Shown one piece after another: positions 63,065-64,000 of a DNA stretch of 64,000 bases. The stretch covers positions 257,270,077 to 257,334,076 of the forward strand of contig CP136061.1 in NCBI GenBank assembly GCA_032622095.1, written 5' to 3'. Position 1 is the first letter of the stretch. Each line of letters begins with the position of its first letter. The notes under the pieces were generated by a model. It saw only the letters and a program-made list of their open reading frames with translations. It was not told where the DNA came from and searched no databases. A program made the translations under genes and the position numbers. Source of the stretch: Siphonodentalium dalli. Lineage: Eukaryota; Mollusca; Scaphopoda; Gadilida; Siphonodentaliidae.

Positions 63065-64000
63065 TTAGTCTGTGTCGCTGTCTGATTCAATACGTGCAAT
63101 TCTCCTGTATTTGTTCTTGCTGTGCCTATTAGAACTTTCTGCATCTGAATCACCACTGTTGGCCCTGGGCATTTTAACGGTTATTTTAAATGTACCACCA
63201 GAAATGTTGGCATTACTGAAAACACCTTGCATCAATCTTTCTTCAACTGTGTTACTAGTAGCTACTTTGCTCAATGTTGTACTTGTACTGGTACCTGTGT
63301 TGGGGACTACTTCCTTCAAACGAGTAGTGGCCTCACTGTAATAAGTGTTTCTCATCCCGGTACTAGTACTTGGCAGTAAAGCCCTGCAATAACTTTCACT
63401 GATGGGTATTTCATTGGCTACGGGCATCAGTGGTTTGAAATTATGAGAACCGGTAGTCGCTGCATTAGCTGAACACAATGCTCTGGGAACAATCACATTT
63501 GTATTACCGGTATTTGGATTGTTGCCTTGCAGAATAGCACACATCCCTTTCTGCTGATTTATGGAAGCTGTGGCATAGTTATTCAAGCTGTTCACATTTT
63601 TATGACCCGATAATTGGGAGATAATTTGGGGGTTCACACCAGCATGGAGTAATTGTGTGCACATCGTCTTCCTCAGCGAATGATTGGTTTTATTTCCAGG
63701 GATTCCTGCTTTTGTGCACATGTCTTTCACCATAGATTTCACTTTGTTTACACCAATAGGCTGAGCCTTGAACCATAAAATGTTCGGTCCCGTTGTCCAA
63801 TGCATATTGCCAGAAATATAAAAAGGAGATCCAGAATCCATCATTTTTTGTGGTCGGTTTCTTGCATAGAGTTTGTACATTTCTATTGGGCATCTGTTTT
63901 TGTTGACTTCATTTGGAAATATTTTTGGACTGAATGGCCTCGTTGTTGAATTTCCATCTCTTGTTTTGCTAAGGCGTTCATTGAACTCAAGATATTCTGT
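63065..64000 (-). CDS. Crypton-like tyrosine recombinase (DUF3504-type) domain protein, C-terminal part, N-terminus outside the window
   Basis: The frame is open from the window edge (a codon starts exactly at 64000) to a TAA at 63065-63067, giving 311 visible residues. Numbering from the edge, residues 2-16 read EYLEF-x-ER-x-SKTRDG, the strand and lysine-turn segment typical of DUF3504 domains. Residues 36-50 read RCPIEMYKLYARNRP. Tyrosine-recombinase catalytic positions follow: H107-x-x-R110 in NHSLRKT, H133 in LSGHKN, and Y142 in LNNYA. The first catalytic Arg lies upstream, outside the window. About 165 residues after Y142 are Ser/Thr/Asn-rich, with a basic KNKYRR patch and an acidic ESDSDTD end. 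Known for the family: Crypton DNA transposons encode such recombinases, and domesticated relatives include ZMYM2-4 and QRICH1-like proteins. Whether this copy is mobile or a host gene cannot be told here. The internal Met at 63880 is not the start, because conserved sequence continues upstream. No intron is visible. A minus-strand AATAAA lies at 62528-62533, far downstream of the stop. Confidence 0.85.
   Translation of the reverse strand, partial: TEYLEFNERLSKTRDGNSTTRPFSPKIFPNEVNKNRCPIEMYKLYARNRPQKMMDSGSPFYISGNMHWTTGPNILWFKAQPIGVNKVKSMVKDMCTKAGIPGNKTNHSLRKTMCTQLLHAGVNPQIISQLSGHKNVNSLNNYATASINQQKGMCAILQGNNPNTGNTNVIVPRALCSANAATTGSHNFKPLMPVANEIPISESYCRALLPSTSTGMRNTYYSEATTRLKEVVPNTGTSTSTTLSKVATSNTVEERLMQGVFSNANISGGTFKITVKMPRANSGDSDAESSNRHSKNKYRRIARIESDSDTD

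Overview
This window is eukaryotic, non-coding-rich DNA. The best guess is a marine invertebrate, probably a mollusc. There are no bacterial-style operons and almost no long open frames. A dispersed block at about 30.9-31.25 kb (ending in GGAC-type runs and 'ACAATAGCTCCACCTGAG'), together with frequent TACATGTA tracts, looks like intergenic repeats I associate with mollusc genomes. The taxon is inference, not proof.

Only one convincing protein-coding region is present: a partial minus-strand frame at 63065-64000. It encodes the C-terminal half of a Crypton-type tyrosine recombinase domain (the DUF3504 type also found in ZMYM/QRICH1-like proteins). A dead LINE reverse-transcriptase C-terminus lies at 36655-39975 and is split by a younger insertion. 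Everything else is repeats.

Layout. (1) 1-4200: a foldback element at 1003-2533 with 6-bp target-site duplications (TSDs), nested inside a longer inverted pair (815-3897). (2) 4201-13530: a 9.33-kb element with 34-bp terminal inverted repeats (TIRs) and a 9-bp TSD. It holds a 2.75-kb palindrome (10548-13297) whose left arm alone carries two later insertions; the right arm preserves both empty sites. (3) 13566-60418: one very large inverted structure. A 538-bp satellite runs in one orientation at about 13915-28592 and in the opposite orientation at about 48365-60150. Both arrays are homogeneous at their outer ends and degenerate toward the middle, and they share short homologous flanks at 13566 and 60418. 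(4) 28.6-48.4 kb, between the arrays: a field of foldback modules built from ATAAGC-rich arms. It is invaded by a TTAA-flanked MITE (31902-32380), a LINE fragment, a 2.43-kb element with TIRs full of a 14-bp palindrome (37195-39626), an unclassified insert (42463-43509) and a 3.57-kb element with a 9-bp TSD (43536-47101). (5) 60.4-63 kb: gene-poor sequence with an almost perfect 169-bp hairpin, followed by the recombinase gene.

The recurring theme is inverted symmetry at every scale: 14-bp palindromes, 36-nt palindromes in each satellite unit, 140-170 bp hairpins, roughly 0.5-kb foldback modules, kilobase foldback transposons, a 2.75-kb palindrome, and a roughly 47-kb inverted pair of satellite arrays. 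Because insertions can be compared with empty sister copies inside the window, several element boundaries and TSDs are supported by the sequence itself.
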